From positions 1 to 53,980 of the forward strand of contig JABMOB010000002.1 in the NCBI GenBank assembly GCA_013204345.1: 53,980 bases of DNA, written 5' to 3'. Shown piece after piece: positions 37,118 through 46,530 of the stretch. This stretch comes from Parcubacteria group bacterium (lineage in GTDB: Bacteria > Patescibacteriota > Minisyncoccia > Phycocordibacterales > JABMOB01). Each line of letters starts with the position of its first letter. Within the stretch, counting starts at the first letter, position 1. The position numbers and the translations under genes were made by a program. The notes below the pieces were generated by a model that had not been told where the DNA came from, did no database searches, and saw only the letters and a list, made by a program, of their open reading frames with translations.

Positions 37118-37147
37118 GCCCACGACCCAAAATCGTCGGGCTTTTTT
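37118..37147 (+). terminator. intrinsic terminator
   Basis: AGCCCACGAcccaaaaTCGTCGGGCTTTTTT. Confidence 0.75.
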
Positions 37148-37193
37148 ATTTAATCAAAAAAAGAAAAAGCTAAAAATTATTGCTGTTTGTTTT

Positions 37194-37835
37194 TTAAACA
37201 AACAAAGATGCATCAACAGAAACTAGTTTAGACGCTGATGTCTCTGGATGTTTTTTTAAATATTTGTCCACTAGATCGTACCCCAGAGTATATCCAGTCC
37301 AACGTGGTATTTCGACAGGTTTTGAACCAAAAAACCATAGATTATTATCATATGTAGGTTTGTTCCACTCTTGCACAGCCTTTTTCATAAATATTTTCTT
37401 CTGTTCAGGAGTCAATGCGCAAGAATAGGGTGACGGTTTTGTCCTACCAACTACTTCCATAGCAAAACGATCCGCTAGTCCTTCAAAAACGAGTGCTTCA
37501 AGCAAAGTATCACCCTCTACAGATTTCTGCCAGCGAATTGTGTGATGAAATTCATGGGAGAGAATGAATAAAAGTTCTTCTTCGAGAGCTTTCTTAAAAT
37601 TCACATGTCTAGGGTTGAGTGAAATAAAAATTTGATTAGCATTAGGTGTAAAACCACCAATACCGCCTATTTCATCGATAGTTCCTCGCGGATTATCATA
37701 AAATACAATATCCACTTCTTTAATAGGCAACAATTTTTTAACTATATCAGTAGTAGATTGGGCTGTTGACCTCAATTCAGATTCATAAGGCTGTAAATCT
37801 TTTGAGGCAGTAAGAATATGAAAATCGATAGACAT
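37194..37835 (-). CDS. DUF2268-like predicted Zn-dependent protease
   Basis: LLFILSHEFHHTIRWQKSVEGDTLLEALVFEGLADRFA. Confidence 0.75.
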   Translation of the reverse strand: MSIDFHILTASKDLQPYESELRSTAQSTTDIVKKLLPIKEVDIVFYDNPRGTIDEIGGIGGFTPNANQIFISLNPRHVNFKKALEEELLFILSHEFHHTIRWQKSVEGDTLLEALVFEGLADRFAMEVVGRTKPSPYSCALTPEQKKIFMKKAVQEWNKPTYDNNLWFFGSKPVEIPRWTGYTLGYDLVDKYLKKHPETSASKLVSVDASLFV

Positions 37836-37913
37836 AGAGGGATTATAACATTTATTTTATATAAGTAATTTTGATACTCAGACATTATTCAGAACTTTTG
37901 ATACAATTAAGAA

Positions 37914-38447
37914 ATGATTTATTTTGTAAGACATGGTTTAAGTGAAGCAAACGTTAAAAAGGTTTTTGCTGGTCAGAAAGATGATTCTTTACTAACTGAA
38001 AAAGGCAGAGAGCAGGCAAAAGAAACTGGAAAAGAAATTATTACAAGAAAGCTTTTGATCGAAAGGATCGTTTCCTCACCATCCAAAAGAGCGCTCGAAA
38101 CAGCGGAAATAATAGCGAGGGAAATAAATTTTGATATTTCAAAAATAATTATCGATGATCGCATTACTGAATACGATATGGGAAGTCTTTCGGGTACACC
38201 GTATAATGTAATTTCATCCTCAATTTTGGTGACTGCTGAAGGGACAGAGAATCCGCAGGTTTTCTGCAATCGTATTTGTTCTTGTATAAAAGAATTGGAT
38301 AAATTACATGGGAATACTCTAGTAGTAAGTCATGGCGGTGTAGGCAGAATGTTGGAAACAATTAAAGAAGGTAGAAATGTCGAATTGTTTTATGACACTG
38401 CAATTTTACCGAATGCCTCAATCACTGAGGTTAATTGGATAAAATAA
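37914..38447 (+). CDS. histidine phosphatase family protein
   Basis: MIYFVRHGLSEANVKKVFAGQKDDSLLTEKGREQAKETG. Confidence 0.9.
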   Translation: MIYFVRHGLSEANVKKVFAGQKDDSLLTEKGREQAKETGKEIITRKLLIERIVSSPSKRALETAEIIAREINFDISKIIIDDRITEYDMGSLSGTPYNVISSSILVTAEGTENPQVFCNRICSCIKELDKLHGNTLVVSHGGVGRMLETIKEGRNVELFYDTAILPNASITEVNWIK

Positions 38448-38504
38448 GAAGAGATTCCGTTAATGCGAGAGAGGTATTCTTGGAGAAATAGATTTTATTT
38501 TGAT

Positions 38505-38945
38505 TCATGAAGCTGTACCTGTTTCCCAAAAATCATTATTGTTTTTGATGCTATCGAGAATATCTTTAACCGACTTTTGTGGTTTGAAATTTATTTTTGA
38601 AAAATCTTCCAGCGAGACCCACTCGAAAGCTAGATGATTCTCTTTTGATTTTATGTTGCTGTAATCACTCAGTTTTGTCAGATAAATGTAGAAAACTTCA
38701 TCGTATTTTTTACCCCCTTTCTCATACGCATTCCTTACTTCAGCAACTTTTTTCAAATCCGTGTAATTTTGTCCGATTTCTTCCATCAATTCTCTATCCA
38801 AAGCAATTTCAGGTGATTCACCATCTTCAATATGCCCTCCGGGTAAAAAGTAATGCCCTCCGCCTAGCAAATTTTTACAAAGCAAAATTTTGCCGTCTTT
38901 TACTATTAATGCTCTGACAATTCTTTCTAATTTTATTTCCAACAT
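38505..38945 (-). CDS. NUDIX hydrolase
   Basis: HYFLPGGHIEDGESPEIALDRELMEEIG. Confidence 0.9.
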   Translation of the reverse strand: MLEIKLERIVRALIVKDGKILLCKNLLGGGHYFLPGGHIEDGESPEIALDRELMEEIGQNYTDLKKVAEVRNAYEKGGKKYDEVFYIYLTKLSDYSNIKSKENHLAFEWVSLEDFSKINFKPQKSVKDILDSIKNNNDFWETGTAS

Positions 38946-38946
38946 A

Positions 38947-39429
38947 TTAATTTCTAATTTTACTCAATATGATTTCCACCGTCTCCTCCGGAGTTTGTTC
39001 GGAATTATCAACCACCTCTCCAAAAGCTGGAGAATGTATGCCAATTTTGTAATGATGTTTTATCCTTTCTTGTTCTGAATCTTCCAATTCCCTGTTTCCT
39101 CTGTTTGTGAGTGTTTTTTCAAGTTTTGGTGCGAGAGTGAAGGTGTAAATTTGGGTATTAAGGTCTTTTAGACCATCTATCAGAAAATTATAATTTTTCT
39201 CTGATAAAGGATACGGGACAACTACATTTAGTCCCTCTTTTGAAAAATTCCTAGCTATAGAAACAGCGTTCTCAAGGTTTATTGATATAGATTGATCTAT
39301 TGGCATCCAACCAATCATTTCTCTGAGCGCATCAATCTCTAAAAGTGCAGTATTTGGCAACTTTTCTACCAAAAGTTTTGCAACGGTACTTTTACCAGCA
39401 TTTATTGATCCATTAAGTAATATAATCAT
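38947..39429 (-). CDS. P-loop kinase
   Basis: MIILLNGSINAGKSTVAKLLVEKLP. Confidence 0.7.
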   Translation of the reverse strand: MIILLNGSINAGKSTVAKLLVEKLPNTALLEIDALREMIGWMPIDQSISINLENAVSIARNFSKEGLNVVVPYPLSEKNYNFLIDGLKDLNTQIYTFTLAPKLEKTLTNRGNRELEDSEQERIKHHYKIGIHSPAFGEVVDNSEQTPEETVEIILSKIRN

Positions 39430-39474
39430 ATTTATAATTTAACAAATATACACAGAAAAAGCCCCGAAATAGAA

Positions 39475-41271
39475 TTATTCTTGAACAAAACCTTTTACCT
39501 GTAGATTCCAAAGTTTTTGATATATTCCTTCATCTTTAACAATCAGTTCTTCATGTGTACCGTCCTCAACTACCTGGCCATCGTCCATAACAATAATACG
39601 ATCCATTTTGCGGATTGTTGAGAGTCTGTGGGCAATAATAATCGTAGTACGTCCTTTCATAAGAGTGTCCAAAGCATCTTGAATCAGTGCTTCGGAATGA
39701 GAATCTAGACTTGAGGTAGCTTCGTCAAAAATAATTATTGGAGCGTTTTTCAAAATAGCTCGCGCGATAGCAACACGCTGGCGTTCTCCACCGGAGAGCT
39801 TGATACCCCGCTCGCCGACAAACGTCTCGTATTTCAGCGGTAAATCTTCAATAAAATCGTCGCAGTGTGCCAATCGTGCAGCTAGAAAAACCTCTTCGTC
39901 GGTAGCATCACGCCTACCGTAACGAATATTTTCCATGAGTGTTCGATGAAACAATATAGGGTCTTGTGGCACAAGACTAACATTTAAACGAAGACTGTCC
40001 TGCGTCACTTTGGAAATATTTTGCCCGTCAATTGAGATTTTACCCGATGTCAAATCGTAAAAGCGCAAAATGGTTCTGACAAAAGTCGTCTTACCAGCGC
40101 CAGAATGACCCGCGAGGGCTATTTTCTGACCTGCTGGAATAACAACATTAACATTATCGAGAACTTTTCGTGTTTGATTGAAATTGAATGTAACATCCTT
40201 GAACTCTATCTCACCTTTTTCGACCATCAGAGTTTTTGCACGTGGAATGTCTTTTATTTCGTACGGCAAAGTGATTATTTCTACCAGCTCCTTTGCGTCC
40301 GCCATACTCTCATAAATGTTTCGAATTATTCTATTTAGACCCCAAAGATGACCTGCTAAATCTATAATATACACCTGTATCAAAACAAAAGTACCTATAG
40401 TCATAAGGCCCTTACCCCAGAAAAAGATAGCATAATAGAAAACGAAAAACTCTACAGCAACTATAAATAGCGCCTGTATAGCGTCGGCGATTTCTCCCAT
40501 TCGCCAAGAAAATAGAGTTTTATTGGCCTGATCGCCGGTAATTTCCTTGAAAGAGTCTACTTCTCCTTTATATCCAGTAAAAAGGGTGACGGTATTGTGA
40601 TTGGTGATACTATCTGAAACAAACCCTGTAGTGCGCGAGTCTGCGGCGGCGGCACTTACATCATACTTCATTTTCCAACGAGAAAACAAAATACTTATTG
40701 TTATTATACCAACAGCCCAAGCAATAATTATCCAAGAAATAATCGGTAACTCTGTCCATGTGACAACAACCGAGATAACGATGGTCACAAAAAGAGGGAT
40801 GACATTAAAAACCATAGTGTCGGCCAACTTGTCATATGCCCTAGCAAAACGGCTGATTCGCTGGACAAGACTGCCTCCAAAATTGTTTGCGAAAAAATTG
40901 TAGGAATGGAGCATTAAGTAATCAAAAGCGTTCTGTCTCAAACGTGCCATTACTTTTGCGGCAGTTTTATTGTGCAAAAACATACCAACCCTAATCACAA
41001 GCCATCTTATAGCGTTTAAAAGTAGAATAAAATAAATGATGTATATAAGAGTAGGAACTGCAATTACTTTGTCTCCGACCTCACCCAAAATATCAAAAAA
41101 CTGCTTATAGAGAAGGGGTATAAGGGCATTTATGATGGGCGATATCGTAAAAGCAATAAAACTAAACCAAAACAGCACTCGGTGTGGACGAACCCCATCC
41201 CAGATTTTCTTTAATATAAGCCCTGTTGAAACGTTATTTTCACTTTTTCCGATCATAATAGAAAACATCAT
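39475..41271 (-). CDS. ABC transporter, fused TM and ATPase domains
   Basis: ALAGHSGAGKTTFVRTILRFYD ... KLSGGERQRVAIARAILKNAPIIIFDEATSSLDSHSE. Confidence 0.95.
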   Translation of the reverse strand: MMFSIMIGKSENNVSTGLILKKIWDGVRPHRVLFWFSFIAFTISPIINALIPLLYKQFFDILGEVGDKVIAVPTLIYIIYFILLLNAIRWLVIRVGMFLHNKTAAKVMARLRQNAFDYLMLHSYNFFANNFGGSLVQRISRFARAYDKLADTMVFNVIPLFVTIVISVVVTWTELPIISWIIIAWAVGIITISILFSRWKMKYDVSAAAADSRTTGFVSDSITNHNTVTLFTGYKGEVDSFKEITGDQANKTLFSWRMGEIADAIQALFIVAVEFFVFYYAIFFWGKGLMTIGTFVLIQVYIIDLAGHLWGLNRIIRNIYESMADAKELVEIITLPYEIKDIPRAKTLMVEKGEIEFKDVTFNFNQTRKVLDNVNVVIPAGQKIALAGHSGAGKTTFVRTILRFYDLTSGKISIDGQNISKVTQDSLRLNVSLVPQDPILFHRTLMENIRYGRRDATDEEVFLAARLAHCDDFIEDLPLKYETFVGERGIKLSGGERQRVAIARAILKNAPIIIFDEATSSLDSHSEALIQDALDTLMKGRTTIIIAHRLSTIRKMDRIIVMDDGQVVEDGTHEELIVKDEGIYQKLWNLQVKGFVQE

Positions 41272-41290
41272 ACCTTAAAATTAATAAAAA

Positions 41291-41319
41291 TCCCACGAAC
41301 ACGTTGTCCGTAGGGATTT
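41291..41319 (-). terminator. intrinsic terminator of sigma-factor gene
   Basis: AAATCCCTACGGacaacgtgttCGTGGGATTTTTATT. Confidence 0.7.
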
Positions 41320-41320
41320 G

Positions 41321-42289
41321 TCAGCAAGCTTTTTTTCGCCGCCGACCTCTGAACCGAGATGGGTCAAGCCCAAACTTTGCCCTCAACTTGTTTAGAGCGA
41401 TTGTTTCATACTGTCTAATTCGTTCGCGCGTGACACCACCATATTCGGAGATTTCTTTCAAAGAAACCGAGTCGCCATTAGCCAAACCAAATCTATCTGA
41501 CAAAATCATTTTTTCCAAATCTGTCAGATCTGTTTTGGGGTCGCGACAAGGTTGTTCCAAAAAATCCCAAAGCATATCTACATCTTCACGTGCAATTACC
41601 AAGCCAGGTAGAGACGCACCTTCTTGAGGTATACGACTTGCCATCGTATCATCAGTTTTTTTATTCTCTTTGTTGTAAGAAAATGGAACTCTAAAAACTG
41701 CTCGCACCACGGAAACTGATGTTTTTAAGTAATCAGCCAATTCTTCCAAAGAAGGCTCTCGTCTCAGTTCCTTCAGTAAATCTTTTCGGGCACTTTGACA
41801 TTTTGTCCCAAAGCCACAAGGAACGCGTATCATCCTTTTTTGTTCGCTTATTTTTCTTACAATAGCCTGCTTAATCCACACAGAAGCATACGTAGAAAAT
41901 CTCACATCAAACTTACTGGGATTAAACTTCTCTGCGGCTCGAACTATTCCAAACATACTACCTATATGCATCAAATCAGTAAAGCTGAGAAAATTTTGTG
42001 TCTTGTAATATTTTTTAGCGATTTTAAACACCAATCTCATATTACAACGGATCAATTCATCTCTAGCGGCCAAGCTAGTAGATTCACATTCATGGCTTTG
42101 AAACACAGTGATCAATTCTCGCTCCCTCTTCTTGGAAAGAAGTGGGTGTCTACAAAGTTGACTTATATACCTTGTGCTAACATCATTGATAGAATTTGAA
42201 GGTTTCTTCGAGACTTTTTTCTGTTTTTGCTTATCTACGATCTTAGACCTTTTAGCCTTTTTTGAGACATTTTCCATCCCTAACCCCAT
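41321..42289 (-). CDS. sigma-70 family RNA polymerase sigma factor
   Basis: RDELIRCNMRLVFKIAKKYYK ... FDVRFSTYASVWIKQAIVRKI ... SLKEISEYGGVTRERIRQYETIALNKLR. Confidence 0.92.
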   Translation of the reverse strand: MGLGMENVSKKAKRSKIVDKQKQKKVSKKPSNSINDVSTRYISQLCRHPLLSKKRERELITVFQSHECESTSLAARDELIRCNMRLVFKIAKKYYKTQNFLSFTDLMHIGSMFGIVRAAEKFNPSKFDVRFSTYASVWIKQAIVRKISEQKRMIRVPCGFGTKCQSARKDLLKELRREPSLEELADYLKTSVSVVRAVFRVPFSYNKENKKTDDTMASRIPQEGASLPGLVIAREDVDMLWDFLEQPCRDPKTDLTDLEKMILSDRFGLANGDSVSLKEISEYGGVTRERIRQYETIALNKLRAKFGLDPSRFRGRRRKKAC

Positions 42290-42396
42290 GTGTTGGTTTT
42301 TTGTTGTTTGTTAAAAGAACGCCCTAAAACAGCTTATACTTGTGACATTAAAAAGTCTAGCGACTTAAATGTCTTACCGAGTTTAGAATATTTTTA

Positions 42397-43017
42397 TTAG
42401 GCAACGTCCTCTACTTTTTCCGGCTTAGGCTTTCTGTCTCTTTTCTTTTTCTCTTTCTTGGTAGCTTCTTCTGCTTCAGCTTTTTTGAAAGGAAAACCTA
42501 GGTGATCAAAAAATGCCCGAGCCTCATCTTTGTTTTTTGCGGTAGTGACTATAGTGACAGCTAATCCAAAAACATCTTTGAGTTCTTCGTCTGTTGTTTC
42601 TGGAAAAATCGTGTTCTCACGAATACCTAATGTATAGTTACCCATAGGATCAATTCCTTTTGAAGAAATACCTCGAAAATCTTTTGTTCGTGGAAGTGCG
42701 ACGTTTATAAGTCTATCCAAAAAATCATACATTCTTTTCCCTCGAAGGGTTGTCTGGAAACCTACAGGATCACCCTCTCTAACCTTGAAAGTTGCGATTG
42801 AAACTTTCGCACCCTTTTTTGCGGCTTTTTGACCTGTAATTTTGGTCAATTTCTCAGCGACAAGATCAATTTTCTTTTTGTCTTTGAATGAGCCGACACC
42901 AGAAGAAACAACCAACTTTACAATTTTTGGTGCCTGCATTTTGTTGGTATAACCTCGAGTGGCTTTTAGAGCCTCAAATGCTTTGTCGTTTTTTTCTTTT
43001 ATGGAAATTGTTTTCAT
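42397..43017 (-). CDS. rplE: ribosomal protein L5 (C-terminally extended)
   Basis: MQAPKIVKLVVSSGVGSFKDKKK ... LPRTKDFRGISSKGIDPMGNYTLGI. Confidence 0.95.
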   Translation of the reverse strand: MKTISIKEKNDKAFEALKATRGYTNKMQAPKIVKLVVSSGVGSFKDKKKIDLVAEKLTKITGQKAAKKGAKVSIATFKVREGDPVGFQTTLRGKRMYDFLDRLINVALPRTKDFRGISSKGIDPMGNYTLGIRENTIFPETTDEELKDVFGLAVTIVTTAKNKDEARAFFDHLGFPFKKAEAEEATKKEKKKRDRKPKPEKVEDVA

Positions 43018-43022
43018 ATTTT

Positions 43023-43328
43023 TTACAAACTAACTCCGCTTTTCTTGCTAACCCTTATATTCTTTCCGTCAACATTTTTTATTCCTACACGGGAAGGCTT
43101 ACCGGTTTTTGGATCAACGATCATTACATTTGAAACATGTATAGGTAAAGCTTTATCAACAATCTGACCCTTCTGATCACTTTTGGTCGCTTTTTTATGA
43201 ACCTTTTTAACATTTACACCCGCAAGAAGAATTTTATTTTCTTCAGGAAAAGCTCTCAAAACTTTACCTGTTTTGCCTTTATCCTTTCCGGTAATCACTA
43301 TTACATTGTCATCTTTTCTGATTTTCAT
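43023..43328 (-). CDS. rplX: ribosomal protein L24
   Basis: IRKDDNVIVITGKDKGKTGKVLRAFPEENKILLAGVNVKKVH. Confidence 0.95.
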   Translation of the reverse strand: MKIRKDDNVIVITGKDKGKTGKVLRAFPEENKILLAGVNVKKVHKKATKSDQKGQIVDKALPIHVSNVMIVDPKTGKPSRVGIKNVDGKNIRVSKKSGVSL

Positions 43329-43542
43329 ATATTTTCTTAACGAGCAAAGCGAGTTTTAGAAAATAATGACCCTGTTAAATAACATTTGATGTTATATGGG
43401 CAAAATCTTCTATTCTCTCTGTACTCTTTGTATATTACATATTACTCATTATTAGTTTTTTATCAAATGTTAGTTTTTAAATAATAATTTAAAAACTATT
43501 TAACGGGGTGTGAACATTATAGTCGCTCCGCTCCTTAATGTT
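43329..43542 (-). repeat. spacer element copy B (long, promoter-bearing) between rplN and rplX
   Basis: P1 43370-43380/43498-43508; P3 43381-43390/43462-43471; P2 43472-43482/43487-43497. One P1 position is G.U-like on the + strand and C.A on the minus strand. Confidence 0.85.
43439..43466 (-). promoter_or_regulatory. putative rplX promoter nested in element B
   Basis: Minus strand TTGATA-N16-TAATAT. Confidence 0.6.
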
Positions 43543-43914
43543 CTACACTACTTCTGGGGCTTTAGAAATTATTGTTTGGAAACCTAATTCTGCAATTTCT
43601 CTAGGAATAGGACCGAAGATTCTACCTGCGATAGGTTCATTTTTCTCTTTTTCTAAAATAACAACAGCATTTTCATCAAAACGAATGTACGAACCGTCTT
43701 TCCTTCGAAAAGGAACTTTTTGTCGAACCACAACGGCACGTAAAACATCTTTCTTTTTTACTGTTTTTCTAGGTTGAGCTTTTTGAACAGACAAAATAAC
43801 AAAATCTCCAATACGAGCATATCTCTTTTTTGAACTACCAAGAACCTTAAAAACCCTACCGATAGTTCCTCCAGAGTTGTCAGATATTTTTACAATAGAT
43901 TGTGGTTGAATCAT
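43543..43914 (-). CDS. rplN: ribosomal protein L14
   Basis: MIQPQSIVKISDNSGGTIGRVFKVLGSSKKRYARIGDFVILSV. Confidence 0.96.
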   Translation of the reverse strand: MIQPQSIVKISDNSGGTIGRVFKVLGSSKKRYARIGDFVILSVQKAQPRKTVKKKDVLRAVVVRQKVPFRRKDGSYIRFDENAVVILEKEKNEPIAGRIFGPIPREIAELGFQTIISKAPEVV

Positions 43915-43918
43915 GTTT

Positions 43919-44188
43919 TTATATTACTTTAAAATGCTTGTCTTTTGATATTGGAGCGACTTCAACAATACTCACAGTTTCACCTTCTTTTTTTGTATTT
44001 CCAGTATCGTGTGCTTTATATCGTTTGCTTACTTGAAAATATTTACCGTATTTAGGATGCTTCACAAAACGGTTCACGGATACAACGATCGTGTCTTTCA
44101 TTTTTGTGGACACAACCTTACCCGAAAGAACCTTACCTTTTGAAGATGTCGGTTTCTCTGTATTTTGTTTTGTTTCTGTGTTTTTCAT
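43919..44188 (-). CDS. rpsQ: ribosomal protein S17
   Basis: LSGKVVSTKMKDTIVVSVNRFVKHPKYGKYFQVSKRYKAHDTGN. Confidence 0.94.
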   Translation of the reverse strand: MKNTETKQNTEKPTSSKGKVLSGKVVSTKMKDTIVVSVNRFVKHPKYGKYFQVSKRYKAHDTGNTKKEGETVSIVEVAPISKDKHFKVI

Positions 44189-44248
44189 GTATTTAACTTT
44201 ATGGACATTATAGACCTGTCTGCCGCGCTCGGCACAGGCAGGCTTTGG

Positions 44249-44452
44249 CTACTTCTTATTCAATTCTGTCAAAATCCTAGCAATATCTTTTCGCAAAGCT
44301 TTACCCTCTTTTACATTTCTAGTCTTGCTCCCAGCGATACTGAAACGAAAATTCTTTAAAGCGACCCTCTTATCCTCAAGAGTTTTGACCAATTCGTTTT
44401 CTTTTTTATCTTTAAATTCTGACATAACATTTGGTAACCTATCATTAATCAC
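44249..44452 (-). CDS. rpmC: ribosomal protein L29
   Basis: Small basic/coiled protein between rplP and rpsQ; ALKNFRFSIAGSKTRNVKEGKALRKDIARILTELN. Confidence 0.88.
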   Translation of the reverse strand: MINDRLPNVMSEFKDKKENELVKTLEDKRVALKNFRFSIAGSKTRNVKEGKALRKDIARILTELNKK

Positions 44453-44475
44453 CCACTATTTCAAGTGCACAGACC

Positions 44476-44901
44476 TTAAAACATATCTCTAGAAATCACC
44501 TTGGATTTTACAGGTAATTTTGTACCTGCCTTCCTCAAAGCTTCTCGGGCCACCTCTTCTGTGGCGCCGTCGCACTCAAAAATGACCCTCCCTGGCTTTA
44601 CGGGGACATGGTAACCCTGTGGGTCACCTTTCCCTTTTCCAAGCTTCACCTCGGCTGGTTTTGCTGTGTATGGCATATCTGGGAAAATTCTAATCCAAAT
44701 CTTTCCTGTCTTACCAAGAGTCCTAGAAAGAACTTTTCTGGCAGATTCGATTTGATTTGATCTGATTCTAAAAGGAGTTGTTGCTTTTAGACCAAATGAG
44801 CCAAAAGCAAGAGTTGTGGCACGGGAAGCAACTCCAATTTTATTTGGATTCTTTCTCATTGTGTGCCATTTTCTATGTTTTACTTTCTTTGGTAGTAACA
44901 T
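44476..44901 (-). CDS. rplP: ribosomal protein L16
   Basis: MLLPKKVKHRKWHTMRKNPNKIGVASRATTLAFGSFGLKATTPF. Confidence 0.96.
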   Translation of the reverse strand: MLLPKKVKHRKWHTMRKNPNKIGVASRATTLAFGSFGLKATTPFRIRSNQIESARKVLSRTLGKTGKIWIRIFPDMPYTAKPAEVKLGKGKGDPQGYHVPVKPGRVIFECDGATEEVAREALRKAGTKLPVKSKVISRDMF

Positions 44902-44910
44902 GTTGGTAAA

Positions 44911-45579
44911 TTATACTTTCGGTTTATCATCAAAAATATCTCCTTTGTATATCCGAACTTGGATACCAATTTTTCCATAGGCAAGACGTGCTTCATATCG
45001 GGCAAAATCAACATCCGCACGAAAAGTCTGAAGAGGGACACGTCCTTTCTTCAACTTTTCTTTTCGTGACATATCCGCACCGCCAAGACGTCCCGAGAGT
45101 TGGATCTTTACACCCAAAACTTCTTTATTTGCCATAACTTTTTCTACTGCCTGCTTTACAACCCTACGGAAAGGCATACGTTTTTCCAAACCTTCAGAAA
45201 CCATCTGAGCTACAATGGAAGCGTTTGATTCTGGGTATCGAATCTCTTTGATATCGAGCTTAACTTCCTCACTACAAGAAAGACCTCCCCTTTCCAACAT
45301 CGCCATAATGTCATTTTTGAGTTTGACCGCACCTTCACCGTTCCGACCGATAAGTATGCCGGGGCGGGAAGTTTCTATGATAATTCGAAGAGTTTTTTGG
45401 CTTCTCTCCATTTCAATATTACTTATAAAGAAACCTCGGAATTTCTTTTCTAAATATTCACGTAGAAGTACATCACTTTTTAGAAATTCTTTATACTTTC
45501 CTTTTACACCAAACCATCGAGATTTCCAATCTCTAATAATTCCTAATCTATGTGAATATGGGTGGACTGTATGGGACAT
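44911..45579 (-). CDS. rpsC: ribosomal protein S3
   Basis: HPYSHRLGIIRDWKSRWF ... RPGILIGRNGEGAVKLKNDI ... GRLGGADMSRKEKLKKGRVPLQTFRADVDFARYEA. Confidence 0.96.
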   Translation of the reverse strand: MSHTVHPYSHRLGIIRDWKSRWFGVKGKYKEFLKSDVLLREYLEKKFRGFFISNIEMERSQKTLRIIIETSRPGILIGRNGEGAVKLKNDIMAMLERGGLSCSEEVKLDIKEIRYPESNASIVAQMVSEGLEKRMPFRRVVKQAVEKVMANKEVLGVKIQLSGRLGGADMSRKEKLKKGRVPLQTFRADVDFARYEARLAYGKIGIQVRIYKGDIFDDKPKV

Positions 45580-45603
45580 GGATAATTAATTTAAAATTAC
45601 AAA

Positions 45604-46029
45604 TTATGAATTATCAATTTTAGCTTTTGATTCTTTTTTCGAAGCTGTTTTTGTTTTTGAATCTGACTTTACAGACTTTACAGACTTTGCACTTTCGACT
45701 CTCGGTTCGAGCACGACCGAGATATGGCTTGTTCTCTTGCGCATAGGATGAGCTCGTCCACGAGATGCTGGAAGCCTTCTATATAAAATAGATCCGCCAT
45801 CTACTCTAATTTCTTTTATAAAAAGATTTGAAATATCAATATTTAAATTTTTTGCGTTTGAAACAGCTGATTCTATAAGACACTTCAGCGGAAGACCCGC
45901 TTTTTTGTCCAGAAATTTTAGAGACTGAATCGCAACATCAACTTTTTTCCCTCTAACAAAATTGGCAACAACACGAACTTTTCGCGGAGAGTGTCTATAA
46001 TTTTGCAATGTTGCTGTAGCTGTGCTCAT
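45604..46029 (-). CDS. rplV: ribosomal protein L22 with repeat-derived C-terminal extension
   Basis: ATLQNYRHSPRKVRVVANFVRGKKVDVAIQSL ... GRAHPMRKRTSHISVVLEPR; C-terminus SAKSVKSVKSDSKTK. Confidence 0.94.
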   Translation of the reverse strand: MSTATATLQNYRHSPRKVRVVANFVRGKKVDVAIQSLKFLDKKAGLPLKCLIESAVSNAKNLNIDISNLFIKEIRVDGGSILYRRLPASRGRAHPMRKRTSHISVVLEPRVESAKSVKSVKSDSKTKTASKKESKAKIDNS

Positions 46030-46052
46030 AAATTTAATATGGTATGTTTGTC

Positions 46053-46397
46053 TTATTTTTTGGCTTCTGCTGTAGTTGTTTTTGCAGCTTGAGCACTAGC
46101 GATTTCACCCTCTTTCTTTTTCTGCTCCAAATCCTTCTGCATTCGTCCTCCATGTTTGATAAATTTGCGAGTTGGAGAAAATTCACCCAATCGATGACCA
46201 ACCATATCTTCCGAAACTAGAACTTCTATAAAATCCCTACCGTTGTGCACTCCAAATTTAAAGCCAACCATCTCAGGGGCAATCTGACTATCGCGCGCCC
46301 ATGTTTTAACAACACCAGCTTCCATAGCCTTTTTGCCTTCTATTTTTTTTAGAAGTTTTTCGTAGACATATGGGCCTTTTTTGGACGATCGTGTCAT
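46053..46397 (-). CDS. rpsS: ribosomal protein S19
   Basis: [23 protein letters not shown] ... [21 protein letters not shown]-track start at 46463 is too far upstream. Confidence 0.94.
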   Translation of the reverse strand: MTRSSKKGPYVYEKLLKKIEGKKAMEAGVVKTWARDSQIAPEMVGFKFGVHNGRDFIEVLVSEDMVGHRLGEFSPTRKFIKHGGRMQKDLEQKKKEGEIASAQAAKTTTAEAKK

Positions 46398-46434
46398 AAA
46401 ATATAGAAAACAGCTCCATACGAGCGTGGATAAC

Positions 46435-46463
46435 ATACTAAACGAATTGGCTAAATAAGTCAA
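46435..46463 (-). promoter_or_regulatory. putative rpsS promoter
   Basis: Minus strand TTGACT-N17-TAGTAT. Confidence 0.65.
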
Positions 46464-46504
46464 CGCCTATGTAACTAAGCCATAAAAAAAACCGAATGAA
46501 CCTT

Positions 46505-46530
46505 AAAAAGCGAGATTATCCTCGCTTTTT
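46505..46530 (-). terminator. terminator-like hairpin between rplB and rpsS
   Basis: AAAAAGCGAG-gataat-CTCGCTTTTT. Confidence 0.75.

Noticed and set aside
43498-43508. Copy B P1 change (ACGGGG instead of ACAGGG) as evidence against pairing
   Set aside because: One position only; it is a G.U-type pair on the + strand and a single C.A mismatch on the gene strand, so the 11-bp stem remains.
46398-46463. ORF-track N-terminal extension of rpsS ([22 protein letters not shown])
   Set aside because: Overlaps the predicted promoter; S19 homology starts at [14 protein letters not shown] (46397).
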